From the NCBI GenBank assembly GCA_934129785.1, contig CAKOWW010000016.1, positions 1 to 37,351 on the forward strand: a stretch of DNA of 37,351 nucleotides. Direction: 5' to 3'. The notes beneath the pieces were generated by a model, which was not told the DNA's origin, did not search any database, and was given only the letters and a program-made list of their open reading frames with translations. Made by a program: the position numbers and the translations under genes. This stretch comes from an uncultured Clostridia bacterium. Its GTDB lineage: Bacteria; Bacillota; Clostridia; TANB77; CAG-508. Position 1 is the first letter of the stretch, and every line of letters begins with the position of its first letter. Positions 23,926 through 32,796 of this stretch are shown here, in pieces.

Positions 23926-24795
23926 TTATATTATAGATAATAATAATCTCATAAAACTACCTGTTAAATATATTACAAATTCAATTTCATTGTAAGAACA
24001 TTTTTCTCCATGTTTAACATTATTATTCTGATATGTAGTATAATAATCAAATAGTTTTATATACATATTTGATATTTCTATATTAATACCTTTGTCTTTT
24101 AATATTTTTCCAATTTCAGATTTATTGTTTTCTAATGTTTTTTTATTATTTACAATTTCTTGTACAAGTAACTCTAAACTAAGTCTTAAATCATCTAATA
24201 TATTTCTAGTATCATCTTTATTTTGATATTTTTCCAATGCTGATATAAATTTTTTTCGACTTGAGTTATATTTTTCTAACCATACTAAAACATCATTCAC
24301 TAATGCATCATCTAATTCCTCTGCACCTTTAGGATATAATAAATATCTATTGTTTTCTTTTTGTATATTTATATTTATTCCAAATACATTTATTATTTCA
24401 CTTATCTCTTCATATAAACTTTCTTTTATATTGCTTGGAATTATACTATTATCCATTAAAAATATTATTTGAATATATTTTATTACACTAGTAAGATCTT
24501 CTTGAAAAGCTTTTCCTATACAAGTATTAGAAAATTTAATATAGTTCTTTCCTGTTATATCAAGCCAATCTTTTTGTCCAATATCTATTTCAGTATATAA
24601 ATCTACAGTACCAAAATCTTTATGTTCTATTCCTGTATATTTAATAAAAACATCTCTAAATTCATTCTTTAATGATATATTCCCTATATGCTTTTCTAAA
24701 ATTTTACTTAATGAATTTTTAAACCTTTTTATATTTTCCTTTTCTTTTGTTTCGATATTAAATCTTCTATAAAACTGTTCTATTTCTTGTTTCAT
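23926..24795 (-). CDS. Abi_C/HEPN-like defence protein
   Basis: A protein of 289 residues without membrane segments. The N-terminal two thirds match nothing I know. The last ~90 residues are helical. LRLSLELLVQEIV is followed by NNNVKHGEKCSYNEIEFVIY and then SFMRLLLSII. This layout resembles the abortive-infection C-terminal (Abi_C/HEPN-like) domain, where an N...H-type motif (here N-x-x-x-H, NNVKHG) is near a helix ending in RxLL. Such domains are often RNases. It is the last gene of a compact operon with the ATPase at 25224 and the GNAT-like frame, with gaps of 18-21 bases. Family placement is tentative. Confidence 0.5.
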   Translation of the reverse strand: MKQEIEQFYRRFNIETKEKENIKRFKNSLSKILEKHIGNISLKNEFRDVFIKYTGIEHKDFGTVDLYTEIDIGQKDWLDITGKNYIKFSNTCIGKAFQEDLTSVIKYIQIIFLMDNSIIPSNIKESLYEEISEIINVFGININIQKENNRYLLYPKGAEELDDALVNDVLVWLEKYNSSRKKFISALEKYQNKDDTRNILDDLRLSLELLVQEIVNNKKTLENNKSEIGKILKDKGINIEISNMYIKLFDYYTTYQNNNVKHGEKCSYNEIEFVIYLTGSFMRLLLSII

Positions 24796-24816
24796 TTTTT
24801 ACTCCATTCTTTTTAT

Positions 24817-25205
24817 TCACATATTTTTATGTTTTAATATTAGTGTTAAACGCTTTGAAATATTATCAGGTATAAAAGCAAACTTTTTCCAAAACCAATT
24901 TCCATCTTCATCTGGTTGTAAGATAATGTCTTTATCTTTATATACTTCATCTAAAATATATTTAACTAAAAATATTTTTGACTTATATAATTTGCCAAGC
25001 ATATCACATGCAAATCTTCATAAATTATTGAATATCTAATTATTTTGTATTTCTTAATAAGTCCTTTATCTATCATTAAGAATATCTTTTTCCCTTTTGA
25101 AAAAGTTTGTATATTTAGCGAATTCAAACAACTAGATTTATTATACTTTCTAATAAATTCTGAATACTGCATTCTATTATCATAATTATATTCTACAATT
25201 TCCAT
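24817..25205 (-). pseudogene. Small GNAT-like protein, split by a frameshift
   Basis: The first frame (79 codons from ATG 25205) ends LANYISQKYF. The second continues FLVKYILDEVYKDKDIIL and DGNWFWKKFAFIPDN to 24817. One extra A in the five-A run (24975-24979) would join them as SQKIFLVKYIL, giving ~130 residues. The second half resembles the end of GNAT acetyltransferases (acyl-CoA helix, then GNxFWKKFGF). The first half is not clearly recognisable. It sits between the ATPase and the HEPN-like gene, with near-zero spacing. It may be a broken gene, a phase-variable A-run or a sequencing error. Confidence 0.5.
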
Positions 25206-25223
25206 ATTAACTTTCCTTATTTA

Positions 25224-27434
25224 TTATGTATTAATATGACATATGCCATTTATTTTTATTTTATTACAGATCTTTATTATGCTATCTTTTTCTTCATTTA
25301 ACTTGTTATTAGAGATATCTAAAGAAGGCATAAATAAACACATATCATATTCAAAATGATTAAATTCATTTAATAGTGTTTTTTTTGATATCAAATTTGC
25401 CTTTAAACCATGATTATCCTTTAAATATATATTGATTATTTGATGTAATTGATAAGTTTTATTTTTATCTATTTTATTTATGTCTGTATTATATAATGTA
25501 TTTTCAACCATTAATCTTAATTTTAAATAATTTAAAGTATGATATAAAGTTCTATTTAATACTGGATATTTTTCTTTATCAACTATTTCATTCACTATTT
25601 CAGTTTGTAGTATATCATTTACTGAAACATTATAACTATCATCCATTACTTTTTCTCCAAAGCATTCCTTATATTCATTATTGATATCTATAATTTGACT
25701 TTCATATCCATGCATTAGCTTGCATAATTTTTTATAATGATCTTCCTGCTGAGGTAATAGATTAAAATAACTTCTCATAAATGGAATTAATGATAATAAA
25801 AATTGTTCTTTGTTTTTTACATCATTTAAAAATGATCTTTCTTTAAATAATTGAATCACATTTTTTATTTCAAGCATCAAATCTAAATCTCTATAATTTT
25901 CTGAATTATTTACTCTTCTATCTACTTTTATAAATCCATTTTCTTCATCTTTATCATTATTTAATAGATATAAGTTAAAACAATTCTTATATTGGTGTTG
26001 CATTAATTTTATAGTATTAATATTATGTGTTAATATAATTGTATTCTTTTTTTCTAAGACTTTCAATATAGCATATACTATTTTATTTTTATATATCGAA
26101 TCAAAGCTAGATATAGGATCATCAATTATAACTATATCTTTTTCAGAATTTTTGGCTGCTAATAGTTCAAAATATAATGAAATAAAATTTTGCTCTCCTG
26201 TTGATAAAGGAAGTTCCTGTCTACTTTTTCCAATTATATCAGTATCATTTAATTTAAAAATAATATTTTTATTACTATCTCTTTCAAGTTTTACCTCTTT
26301 ATTTAAACAATTTTCAATTATATTTTTTAAAAGTATTTCATCTTCCTCTGTTAATTCAACTTTTTTATCTAATAATTCCTTTAATTCTATATATAAATCT
26401 TTTAATTTATTTTTTTGTACCAATTTTATAATATATTTACTTATTTCATTTTGTATTTGAATTAGAATCAATTTCATCTCTTCAATTAGTTTTTGAATTT
26501 CTTCTATATCCCCTTTTTCAAAAGCAAAATTAAATGTATTTTTTATATGAAATGGGTCATTATTGTCTAGTTCCAAAATTTTCTCTGTAATTTCTTTTTG
26601 TTTTGGTGTTAATTGATTTACTATTGTCTCTTTATTTTTTTCTAATTGCTCTTTTATATTTTCAGGTAATATATGTGTTTCTTCGAAAATACAAGTAGTA
26701 ATACCGTTATGTTTTTCTAATATTTTTATAGCATCATTATCTATATCTATTTTCTTAAATCCAATAATTTTTTTAAAATTACTTGTATCAAATTCAATTA
26801 TAGTTTTAACTATTGAATTTGGTTTCTCTAAATTGTTTTTTATATAATTAAATTTTTCATCATTTGATACCACTTTACTATCTAAATCTAACTCATCTAC
26901 TAATCTTAATATTTTTTCAGCATCATAATCTTTCCCTTTATCTCTATTATTAGCTAAAGCACTAATGAAATCTTTTAAATTATCGTTATTTACAAAATTA
27001 CACAAATTATTGTTTTTAGCTTTTATACCATATTCATCTTTTAGATATGTAATTATTTGTCCTTTTATATTTCCAACAACATTTTTTATTTTTTCTCTTA
27101 ATTCTAATTCCTTGTTTATTTGAGAACCTAAAATATAGTCTGATATTTTCTCTTTTTCTCGAGGAGCAATATTTCTAAAAAAGAAATCATCAATAACAAT
27201 TATCGGACTATCTTTTGATTTTTCCGTATATATATTATCATTATACTCATACATATACTCTGATTTTATTTCGTTTTTTAATGTTTTTGCAAAACTAGAT
27301 TTTCCTACTCCATTTGGTGCATATATATCCGCAAATCCACAATCTGAAAATTCTATTTCATTATTTATATTCCAATTTTCGAATGAAGCATTGAATCTGT
27401 TTGGTACAATTAGTTTTGTAAATTTAATATTCAT
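25224..27434 (-). CDS. RloC/PrrC-like AAA ATPase
   Basis: A protein of 736 residues with an ABC/SMC-type split ATPase. Walker A APNGVGKSS is at 39-47, the signature LSTGEQNFISL near 430, Walker B DIVIIDDPISSFD near 455 and the switch His in ILTHN. A coiled-coil region lies between the halves (about 270-370). This is the AAA_13 arrangement of anticodon nucleases RloC and PrrC. The C-terminal domain has RLMVENTL (Arg and Glu four apart), His in DNHG 31 residues later and His in NEFNHFE 49 later. In PrrC the active triad is Arg, Glu four on, and a His ~32 further. The nuclease assignment is inference. First gene of the three-gene operon; the start has GAGGAAGTG upstream. Confidence 0.7.
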   Translation of the reverse strand: MNIKFTKLIVPNRFNASFENWNINNEIEFSDCGFADIYAPNGVGKSSFAKTLKNEIKSEYMYEYNDNIYTEKSKDSPIIVIDDFFFRNIAPREKEKISDYILGSQINKELELREKIKNVVGNIKGQIITYLKDEYGIKAKNNNLCNFVNNDNLKDFISALANNRDKGKDYDAEKILRLVDELDLDSKVVSNDEKFNYIKNNLEKPNSIVKTIIEFDTSNFKKIIGFKKIDIDNDAIKILEKHNGITTCIFEETHILPENIKEQLEKNKETIVNQLTPKQKEITEKILELDNNDPFHIKNTFNFAFEKGDIEEIQKLIEEMKLILIQIQNEISKYIIKLVQKNKLKDLYIELKELLDKKVELTEEDEILLKNIIENCLNKEVKLERDSNKNIIFKLNDTDIIGKSRQELPLSTGEQNFISLYFELLAAKNSEKDIVIIDDPISSFDSIYKNKIVYAILKVLEKKNTIILTHNINTIKLMQHQYKNCFNLYLLNNDKDEENGFIKVDRRVNNSENYRDLDLMLEIKNVIQLFKERSFLNDVKNKEQFLLSLIPFMRSYFNLLPQQEDHYKKLCKLMHGYESQIIDINNEYKECFGEKVMDDSYNVSVNDILQTEIVNEIVDKEKYPVLNRTLYHTLNYLKLRLMVENTLYNTDINKIDKNKTYQLHQIINIYLKDNHGLKANLISKKTLLNEFNHFEYDMCLFMPSLDISNNKLNEEKDSIIKICNKIKINGICHINT

Positions 27435-27508
27435 TTAATCACTTCCTCTATTTATTATATATCACAAATATTTTAAGTATTTTGTCGAAATATGTAAAAT
27501 TTTATCAA

Positions 27509-27555
27509 AAAAGCAAAATAATCCTGTAATATAAAATTACAATTACTTTGCTTTT
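27509..27555 (-). terminator. Terminator of the AbiL-like operon
   Basis: On the minus strand AAAAGCAAAGTAAT with ATTATTTTGCTTTT, 19-base loop, then TTGAT. Separates the two defence-like operons. Confidence 0.7.
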
Positions 27556-27567
27556 CCTTTGTATATT

Positions 27568-28152
27568 TTATTTAAATGTTTGCAAACTTTCTAAACATTT
27601 CTCAATAAAAATATTCATATTAGTTTTAGTTGTACTTTCAAAATATTTTAAAAGTTTGTTTACTTGTTCTAAATCAGCTTGTCCTGTATTCTTCGGAAAA
27701 AGTTCTTCATATACTTTTCCCTTTTCCTTGTCATTTGGTAATTTACTTATTAATTTTAAATCATATAATACATGATCAAGATTAATATCATTCCATATTG
27801 GTATAATATATGGACTTAACCAGTGATTTTTAAATATTTCTCCATTTTTGTATTTTTTTATTTTTTCTTCTGTTGTATCATCTAAATCCATTATTGGCAT
27901 AATAAAAAAGTTTATAAATTTTTTATTTTTTTCTTCTATAATATATTTTTGTTTTAATTTGCTTTTATTTTTAAAATCATTGTTTCCTAATATTGTCATT
28001 AAACTATCTATTTGTATGCTCGTTTTTCCATTTTTTAATGAGTATATTTCTATAGGTAAATGTAGATTACTTTTAATATATTCTGCTAACAAAAGTTCAC
28101 TTTTTCCATGTGCTATTATAATTCCTTTGCAGTAATTAGGTTTCCTCACCAT
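27568..28152 (-). CDS. RloB/AbiLii-like Toprim-type protein
   Basis: A protein of 194 residues. IIIAHGKSELLLAEYIKS provides a Toprim-like first motif (G-K-S-E), and FIMPIMDLDD a following acidic motif. LSPYIIPIWNDINLDHVLYD and KGKVYEELFP follow. This layout fits RloB-type proteins that accompany AAA15/21 ATPases in AbiL-like and similar systems. PARIS AriB is an alternative Toprim partner. It overlaps the ATPase gene by 17 bases, so the two are translationally coupled. The partner ATPase probably senses infection and releases this effector; that is by analogy. Confidence 0.55.
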   Translation of the reverse strand: MVRKPNYCKGIIIAHGKSELLLAEYIKSNLHLPIEIYSLKNGKTSIQIDSLMTILGNNDFKNKSKLKQKYIIEEKNKKFINFFIMPIMDLDDTTEEKIKKYKNGEIFKNHWLSPYIIPIWNDINLDHVLYDLKLISKLPNDKEKGKVYEELFPKNTGQADLEQVNKLLKYFESTTKTNMNIFIEKCLESLQTFK

Positions 28153-29491
28153 TATTTTTTTCCTCTTTTTCTTCTGAATCTTCTAGAACATATTTTATTT
28201 CTTCAAAATCTACATACGAAGTTGTTGGTATTCCTCCAAATAAACCTTTAAAATACAAATCACGAGCATTATGATTTTTTTGTATTGTTATCCCATATTC
28301 TTTTATTGAATTTACATATTTATTTCCTTCATAATCTGCTGATAATATATATATACATTCTTTTGGCAAAATTTCTAACAATAATGTATTATGAGTTGTT
28401 ATAATTAATTGTCCTGTTATTTCATCCTTAATTGATAAAATTATATTTTTCATTAATAGGTCATGAATACCATTATCAATTTCATCTATAACAACTGTTT
28501 CTCCCATTATTGCACCAATTAATGTATCAAATTCTTCTATAATTTTTTTAGTTCCTTCTGATTCTAGTTCTATTGGTATTGATTTTAAATTTCCACCTAT
28601 CATTTTATTAAAGAATAACTTATATCTTATTTTATCATCTTTCTCTTCTATAACATATTTAACGCTTTTTATATCTGCATATGCTTGAGTAAAAAATATG
28701 TTTAAAACATTTTCATATTTTTTTATTTCATCAATTTTATTTTTAGATATCACTCCAGATTTTAAATCTGCTAATACATTTTGTTTCATGTAATTATCTG
28801 GCATAAAATTTAAGTACCATTTGTTTACATGAATTGTCATTGATAATATTTTATTAATGATTTCCAATATTTTTTGTGAAATATTATTCTTTACGTATTC
28901 TTTATTTTTTTCTTTTTCTTCAAAAACTAAAAGAGATAAAAATGAGTATTTTCCCCAATATTTTTCAATATTTTCTTTTAATTCTTCATTATATTTTTCG
29001 TTGATAAAAATATTTTTATTTAATTCTTTCTCATTTTTTGATAATTTAAAATAATATCCTTTTTGCTTATTGACAAAGAAATATAATTTTTCCTCTACTA
29101 TTTCTTTATTGAATTTTACTGAATAAAATCCTTCCTTGTTATTTATTTTGAAACCATATTCAATTTCGGTATCTTCTTCTTCATTGATCATTCTATATTC
29201 GTCTAAGTTTAATGATAATTGCCATATCGGCTTCATATCCATTGGTGTAGTATCTATCATTTTCTCTTTTAATTCAAAAAATTCCTTTGGTAACATATTT
29301 AATTTGACATCAATTATTCTTGAAATAATTAATTGTTGTAAAAATTTAAATAGTTCTACCAAATTTGTTTTACCACTACCATTTTCACCATATATAGCAA
29401 TGAATTTATTTGTCTCATTTTTAGTTTTATTTAAATTAAATGATATATTTTTTAATGATTTAAAATTTTTAGCTTTAACATATGTGAACAT
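28136..29491 (-). CDS. RloA/AbiLi-like AAA15/21 ATPase
   Basis: About 451 residues. Walker A IYGENGSGKTNLVELF is near residue 35 after the typical AKNFKSLKNISFNL start. LESEGTKKIIEEF takes the signature position, ETVVIDEIDNGIH is Walker B, and QLIITTHNTLLLE holds the switch His. The C-terminus HNARDLYFKGLFGGIP matches the end of RloA/AbiLi-type ATPases. I prefer ATG 29491, since AAAGGAGG lies 9 bases upstream; ATG 29518 lacks a ribosome site. The gap to the gene at 29888 (about 400 bases) holds only a terminator at 29726-29754 and AT-rich sequence. Confidence 0.75.
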   Translation of the reverse strand: MFTYVKAKNFKSLKNISFNLNKTKNETNKFIAIYGENGSGKTNLVELFKFLQQLIISRIIDVKLNMLPKEFFELKEKMIDTTPMDMKPIWQLSLNLDEYRMINEEEDTEIEYGFKINNKEGFYSVKFNKEIVEEKLYFFVNKQKGYYFKLSKNEKELNKNIFINEKYNEELKENIEKYWGKYSFLSLLVFEEKEKNKEYVKNNISQKILEIINKILSMTIHVNKWYLNFMPDNYMKQNVLADLKSGVISKNKIDEIKKYENVLNIFFTQAYADIKSVKYVIEEKDDKIRYKLFFNKMIGGNLKSIPIELESEGTKKIIEEFDTLIGAIMGETVVIDEIDNGIHDLLMKNIILSIKDEITGQLIITTHNTLLLEILPKECIYILSADYEGNKYVNSIKEYGITIQKNHNARDLYFKGLFGGIPTTSYVDFEEIKYVLEDSEEKEEKNNGEET

Positions 29492-29725
29492 ATATAAATA
29501 CCTCCTTTTTTCTATCATTTTATATAAGTTTACACTATTTTTGATATAAAGTCAATGTTTTTTTATACATTTTGTATTACTTTTAGCTAACTTTGTTTTA
29601 TTATATGTATTTTTTTATAAAATATGTGAATAAATTAAAAATATTAGTATTTTATTTTTTATTGGATCATGTGACAAAGTTTTTTCATTTTTTTGAAACT
29701 TTTTATTCATAATATAATTAAAAAT

Positions 29726-29754
29726 AGAGCCATACTCAAATAAAGTATAGCTCT
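29726..29754 (-). terminator. Terminator of the phosphoesterase gene
   Basis: On the minus strand AGAGCTATACT with AGTATGGCTCT (one G-U pair), then ATTTTT. It pairs better on the minus strand than on the plus. Confidence 0.7.
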
Positions 29755-29887
29755 GCAAAAGTATTAAAACTTTTTCTGACTAATATAAGTTTATAATTTA
29801 ATTATTAATTCGATAATATTATTAAAATACACTTTCATATTCTAATGGTACAATATTTTCATATAATAAAGTAAACTGTGAATTTAC

Positions 29888-30580
29888 TTACTTATAATCA
29901 TGATAATGTCCAAAATACCATCTTTTAAATGTACATTTTTCTGAAATCTGCTGTAAATAGTCAGTTAAAATATCTCTTTTATATGTTGGATTTATTAATG
30001 TTTGTATACTTGTTGGACAACAATGCGAAATAATATAATCAACTTTATAATTTATTTTTTCTAGATTTTCTATTCCGTTTTCCATCTCTTGATTTGTTGG
30101 AAGCTCTAAATCCCACCACGAAAAATCTCTAATTCTAAAATATGCTCCTCTTTTACGATACTCATATATTTTTTCTTCTTCATCTAAATTCAATATTCCA
30201 TCTTGAATATCATGCGATCTAGCACCACCAAAAGCAAATATTTTTTTATTGTCAATGTCAAAGATTTCTCCTCTCATTAAGTGTAATACTGAATCTCTTA
30301 TTTTGTGTACTTTTCCACCTTTCCATTCTTCAATTGGATAATTATATAATCTTGTATAATTTTCATGATTTCCATCTACAAACAATGTTGTAAAATTCTT
30401 GTTATTTAACCAATCTAGTGCTTCTTTTTCTCTACTACTCTCTTCTTCAAATGTCCATACTCCGCCAAAATCACCACATATTATTATATAATCGTCTTTT
30501 GTCATTTCTGATTGTATTGGAAAGTTTTCTTCTGTAAATCTTGAAAAATCACTATGTGTATCTCCTGTAATGTATATCAT
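29888..30580 (-). CDS. Calcineurin-like metallophosphoesterase
   Basis: About 230 residues with all metal-binding motifs: GDTHSD at the N-terminus, IICGDFGG, DGNHENY, a His in ISHCCP and GHYHDY near the C-terminus. The Trp-rich SWWDLELP segment suggests a specific subgroup, but the substrate (phosphoprotein, nucleotide or other) is unclear. I use ATG 30580, whose GGTG lies upstream; a TTG at 30592 is the frame limit. The start lies ~20 bases after the stop of the membrane-protein gene at 30601, so they are co-transcribed. Confidence 0.85.
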   Translation of the reverse strand: MIYITGDTHSDFSRFTEENFPIQSEMTKDDYIIICGDFGGVWTFEEESSREKEALDWLNNKNFTTLFVDGNHENYTRLYNYPIEEWKGGKVHKIRDSVLHLMRGEIFDIDNKKIFAFGGARSHDIQDGILNLDEEEKIYEYRKRGAYFRIRDFSWWDLELPTNQEMENGIENLEKINYKVDYIISHCCPTSIQTLINPTYKRDILTDYLQQISEKCTFKRWYFGHYHDYK

Positions 30581-30600
30581 AATTTTCACCAACTTTCATA

Positions 30601-31101
30601 TTATCTAAACAAATAATATATAATACTTTTAAATGTATGCTTAAATTCTAATAATTCCTCTTGAATTCCATTTTTTCCGTTATATCCGGATATTAATTTT
30701 CCTTTCATATAATCACATCTTTCAAACTCAATAATATACCTTGGTATTCCACATGATAAGATAGTATCAATTCTTATTGAATTATCATTATATATTCTAC
30801 CAATATCACATAATTTTTTTGTTTTTTCTAATTTATTATTTTTTTCATTATACTCACATTCATATATTTTGACATTATTATAAGATTTTGTTGTTGGAGT
30901 AATTATAAGTATTTCTTTTGAGTCATCAGAACATTTATATTCATCTATAATTTTTATGTTTTTTGGTATTTGATTTTCATTAAAATACACATCTACACTT
31001 TCATATTTTATATTCTTTTCTATAGCGATTGTAATTATTCTACCTATAAAATAAATAAAAAATAACACTAATGTTGCTATAGAAGCTATATCTCCTAACA
31101 T
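30601..31101 (-). CDS. Unknown small membrane-anchored protein
   Basis: A protein of 166 residues that I do not recognise. One N-terminal membrane helix (residues ~5-28, ASIATLVLFFIYFIGRIIT) anchors a mixed soluble domain. The short positive stretch after it suggests the domain lies in the cytoplasm, though this is not certain. Four Cys residues occur (EYKCSDD, YECEY, KLCDIG, LSCGIP). AAGGAG is 7 bases before ATG 31101. Upstream and co-directional with the phosphoesterase, it may form a two-gene unit with it. Confidence 0.6.
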   Translation of the reverse strand: MLGDIASIATLVLFFIYFIGRIITIAIEKNIKYESVDVYFNENQIPKNIKIIDEYKCSDDSKEILIITPTTKSYNNVKIYECEYNEKNNKLEKTKKLCDIGRIYNDNSIRIDTILSCGIPRYIIEFERCDYMKGKLISGYNGKNGIQEELLEFKHTFKSIIYYLFR

Positions 31102-31165
31102 TCATTTTCTCCTTATATATTTTTATGTATCTCTCATAAACTTTGCAAATAGCTTAATTCTTTGT

Positions 31166-31456
31166 TTATTCATGTCTATATTCTTCTCCCTCTTCTGCAA
31201 CCATATTTAAATCATAACATTCTTCCTCATTAGTAACCCTATACTCAAAGCCATCATCATTTCTATCGGCAGTTCCAAGTCCAAAATATTTTTCAAAAAA
31301 CTTCTTAACTTTAACTATTATATTTTCCTTTTTCTTTGCCCTATTACCTCCACCAAACCTTCTCATAGGTGGCAATATCTTTTCTATATCTGTTCCATTT
31401 GTTTTAACTTGTCCATCTCTAAAAACATTATCTATTTTGTAATTCTGTGTTTTCGA
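31166..31456 (-). pseudogene. Remnant resembling the C-terminus of a type I restriction HsdR subunit
   Basis: The open frame runs from ~31456 without a good start codon. It reads DNVFRDGQVKTNGTDIEKIL, then PPMRRFGGGNRAKKKENI and KKFFEKYFGLGTADRNDDG. From memory this resembles the extreme C-terminus of some HsdR/DEAD-box restriction subunits. An ATG at 31375 gives only 69 codons and lacks a clear ribosome site. It abuts the histidine phosphatase fragment, so the junction looks like a deletion scar. Confidence 0.35.
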
Positions 31457-31598
31457 TTAATTTCTTAGATTACTCTTCTCCTTTTATAGACAATATTTCT
31501 TTTTCATTAATCATTTGAGAATTTTCACTTGTGTTTCTGATTCCATTTTCCTCAACTGTTTCAGCATGTCTAATTAAACAAATAACGGTATCATTCAT
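31428..31598 (-). pseudogene. Histidine phosphatase family fragment
   Basis: From ATG 31598 (AGAGGAGAAAG upstream) the frame reads NDTVICLIRHAETVEENGIR and SIKGEE, then a TAA at 31470-31472 where family members usually have a Gln (GEEQAKKL). The frame continues SKKLIENTEL before a second stop at 31428. RHAET is the catalytic RHG-type motif of the phosphoglycerate mutase-like family. Only the first quarter of a normal ~200-residue protein remains. Confidence 0.6.
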
Positions 31599-31655
31599 TT
31601 TAAATAGCTTTCTCCTCTTTTTTATATTATATATTTTTTTATTTGTAAAATATTA

Positions 31656-32108
31656 CTAAAGTTCAAATTTGTATAAAGTTTCACCTGTTTTTAATTTTTT
31701 TATAAAAATTGCTCCAAACTTTTCATAATAATTTTTTAAGTCTGTTTTTAGATATATTGTTGTAAATCCTCTATTTTTTGCCTCTTTTAATATGGCATCA
31801 TTTAATATTCTAGAATATCCTTTTTTTCTATATTCTTTTTTTACATACATTGTAGCATACCACGGCTTTAGTTCTTTTTCTTCTTCACAATCTTTTGGAA
31901 ATATAGATATAAATCCTATCAACTTATTATTATCTACTAAAATTAACTTGCAAAAAAATTCATCGTTAAATGCATTATAAATTTTCTCTTTTTTTCTTTC
32001 TATTCTACATTTTCTATTTTCTTCTTTATTGTCTGCCCATTCATCATATTCTAATTTTGCAACTTCATCTAAATATTCTAATTTATTTTTCAAATTATAT
32101 ATTTGCAT
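31656..32108 (-). CDS. GNAT-family N-acetyltransferase
   Basis: About 150 residues. The acetyl-CoA-binding region is clear (MYVKKEYRKKGYSRILNDAI, the R-x-x-G-x-[SG] pyrophosphate loop), with IGFISIFP as the preceding strand and YYEKFGA at the end. Substrate unknown. ATG 32108 is chosen because GGAGAAAAA lies just upstream inside the end of the preceding gene; it overlaps that gene by 14 bases. The pair is therefore translationally coupled. Confidence 0.8.
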   Translation of the reverse strand: MQIYNLKNKLEYLDEVAKLEYDEWADNKEENRKCRIERKKEKIYNAFNDEFFCKLILVDNNKLIGFISIFPKDCEEEKELKPWYATMYVKKEYRKKGYSRILNDAILKEAKNRGFTTIYLKTDLKNYYEKFGAIFIKKLKTGETLYKFEL

Positions 32109-32604
32109 ATTTTTTCTCCATATTACGTATATAATTATCAGCCTCATCTCTAGATTTAAAAATAAATATACTATGATTCATTTTATATTTATCCAATAAC
32201 TTATAAATTTGTGGCAACTTTTCGTTAGCAAAATTAATAATGCATTGTTTAAAATTTTCATCTAGTTTCTCTTCTACCCAAGGCAAATCATCTCTTTTTT
32301 GGCCAATTCGTGATTTTGCACCTTCAAGGCAAACTTGAGTTGGAAAATCCAACAAAAATATAGTATCACATTCATTTATTCTTAATTCTAATGTTTTTTG
32401 ATAATTTCCATCTATAATCCATTTATCCGTTTTAAAGATTTCTTTTAATTTTTCTTCTAGCTCTTCTTTTGTAATATGTGTACCATCTTTTTTATGATAT
32501 AGCATATCTATGTGATATAATGGTAATTTAGTAATATTTTTTAACTTTTTAGAAAATAAACTTTTTCCGGCACCCGGACTTCCAATAACAATTATTTTTT
32601 CCAT
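32095..32604 (-). CDS. P-loop kinase-like protein (adenylate-kinase/topology-modulation type)
   Basis: A protein of 169 residues. Walker A IVIGSPGAGKSLFSKKL is at residues 4-20. YHIDMLYHK, WIIDGNYQKTLELR and DTIFLLDFPTQVCL follow, then RIGQKRDDLP, typical of small nucleoside-kinase-like proteins annotated as FlaR-like or DNA topology modulation proteins. Substrate unknown. Coupled to the GNAT gene. Because such gene pairs are common in Clostridia outside islands, this may be cargo without a defence role. Confidence 0.75.
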   Translation of the reverse strand: MEKIIVIGSPGAGKSLFSKKLKNITKLPLYHIDMLYHKKDGTHITKEELEEKLKEIFKTDKWIIDGNYQKTLELRINECDTIFLLDFPTQVCLEGAKSRIGQKRDDLPWVEEKLDENFKQCIINFANEKLPQIYKLLDKYKMNHSIFIFKSRDEADNYIRNMEKKYANI

Positions 32605-32796
32605 TTTTTCTCCTTCATTTACTATTTATATTTAACATTATAACATATTTTTTAATTTAATCTATATTTCCCATACATTTTCCGATTTCCCCACTCATAT
32701 CCCCTGTCGGGTTTTTGTTTTTCCATCGAAAAATGTCACAATAAAAACATAGTAATACAAACAATTACTAAAAACAACAGAAAGGAAGCAAAAAAG

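Noticed and set aside
27568..29491. PARIS (AriA/AriB) system
   Set aside because: The ATPase C-terminus and the small size of the partner (194 residues) fit AbiL/RloAB better, though profile searches are needed to separate them.
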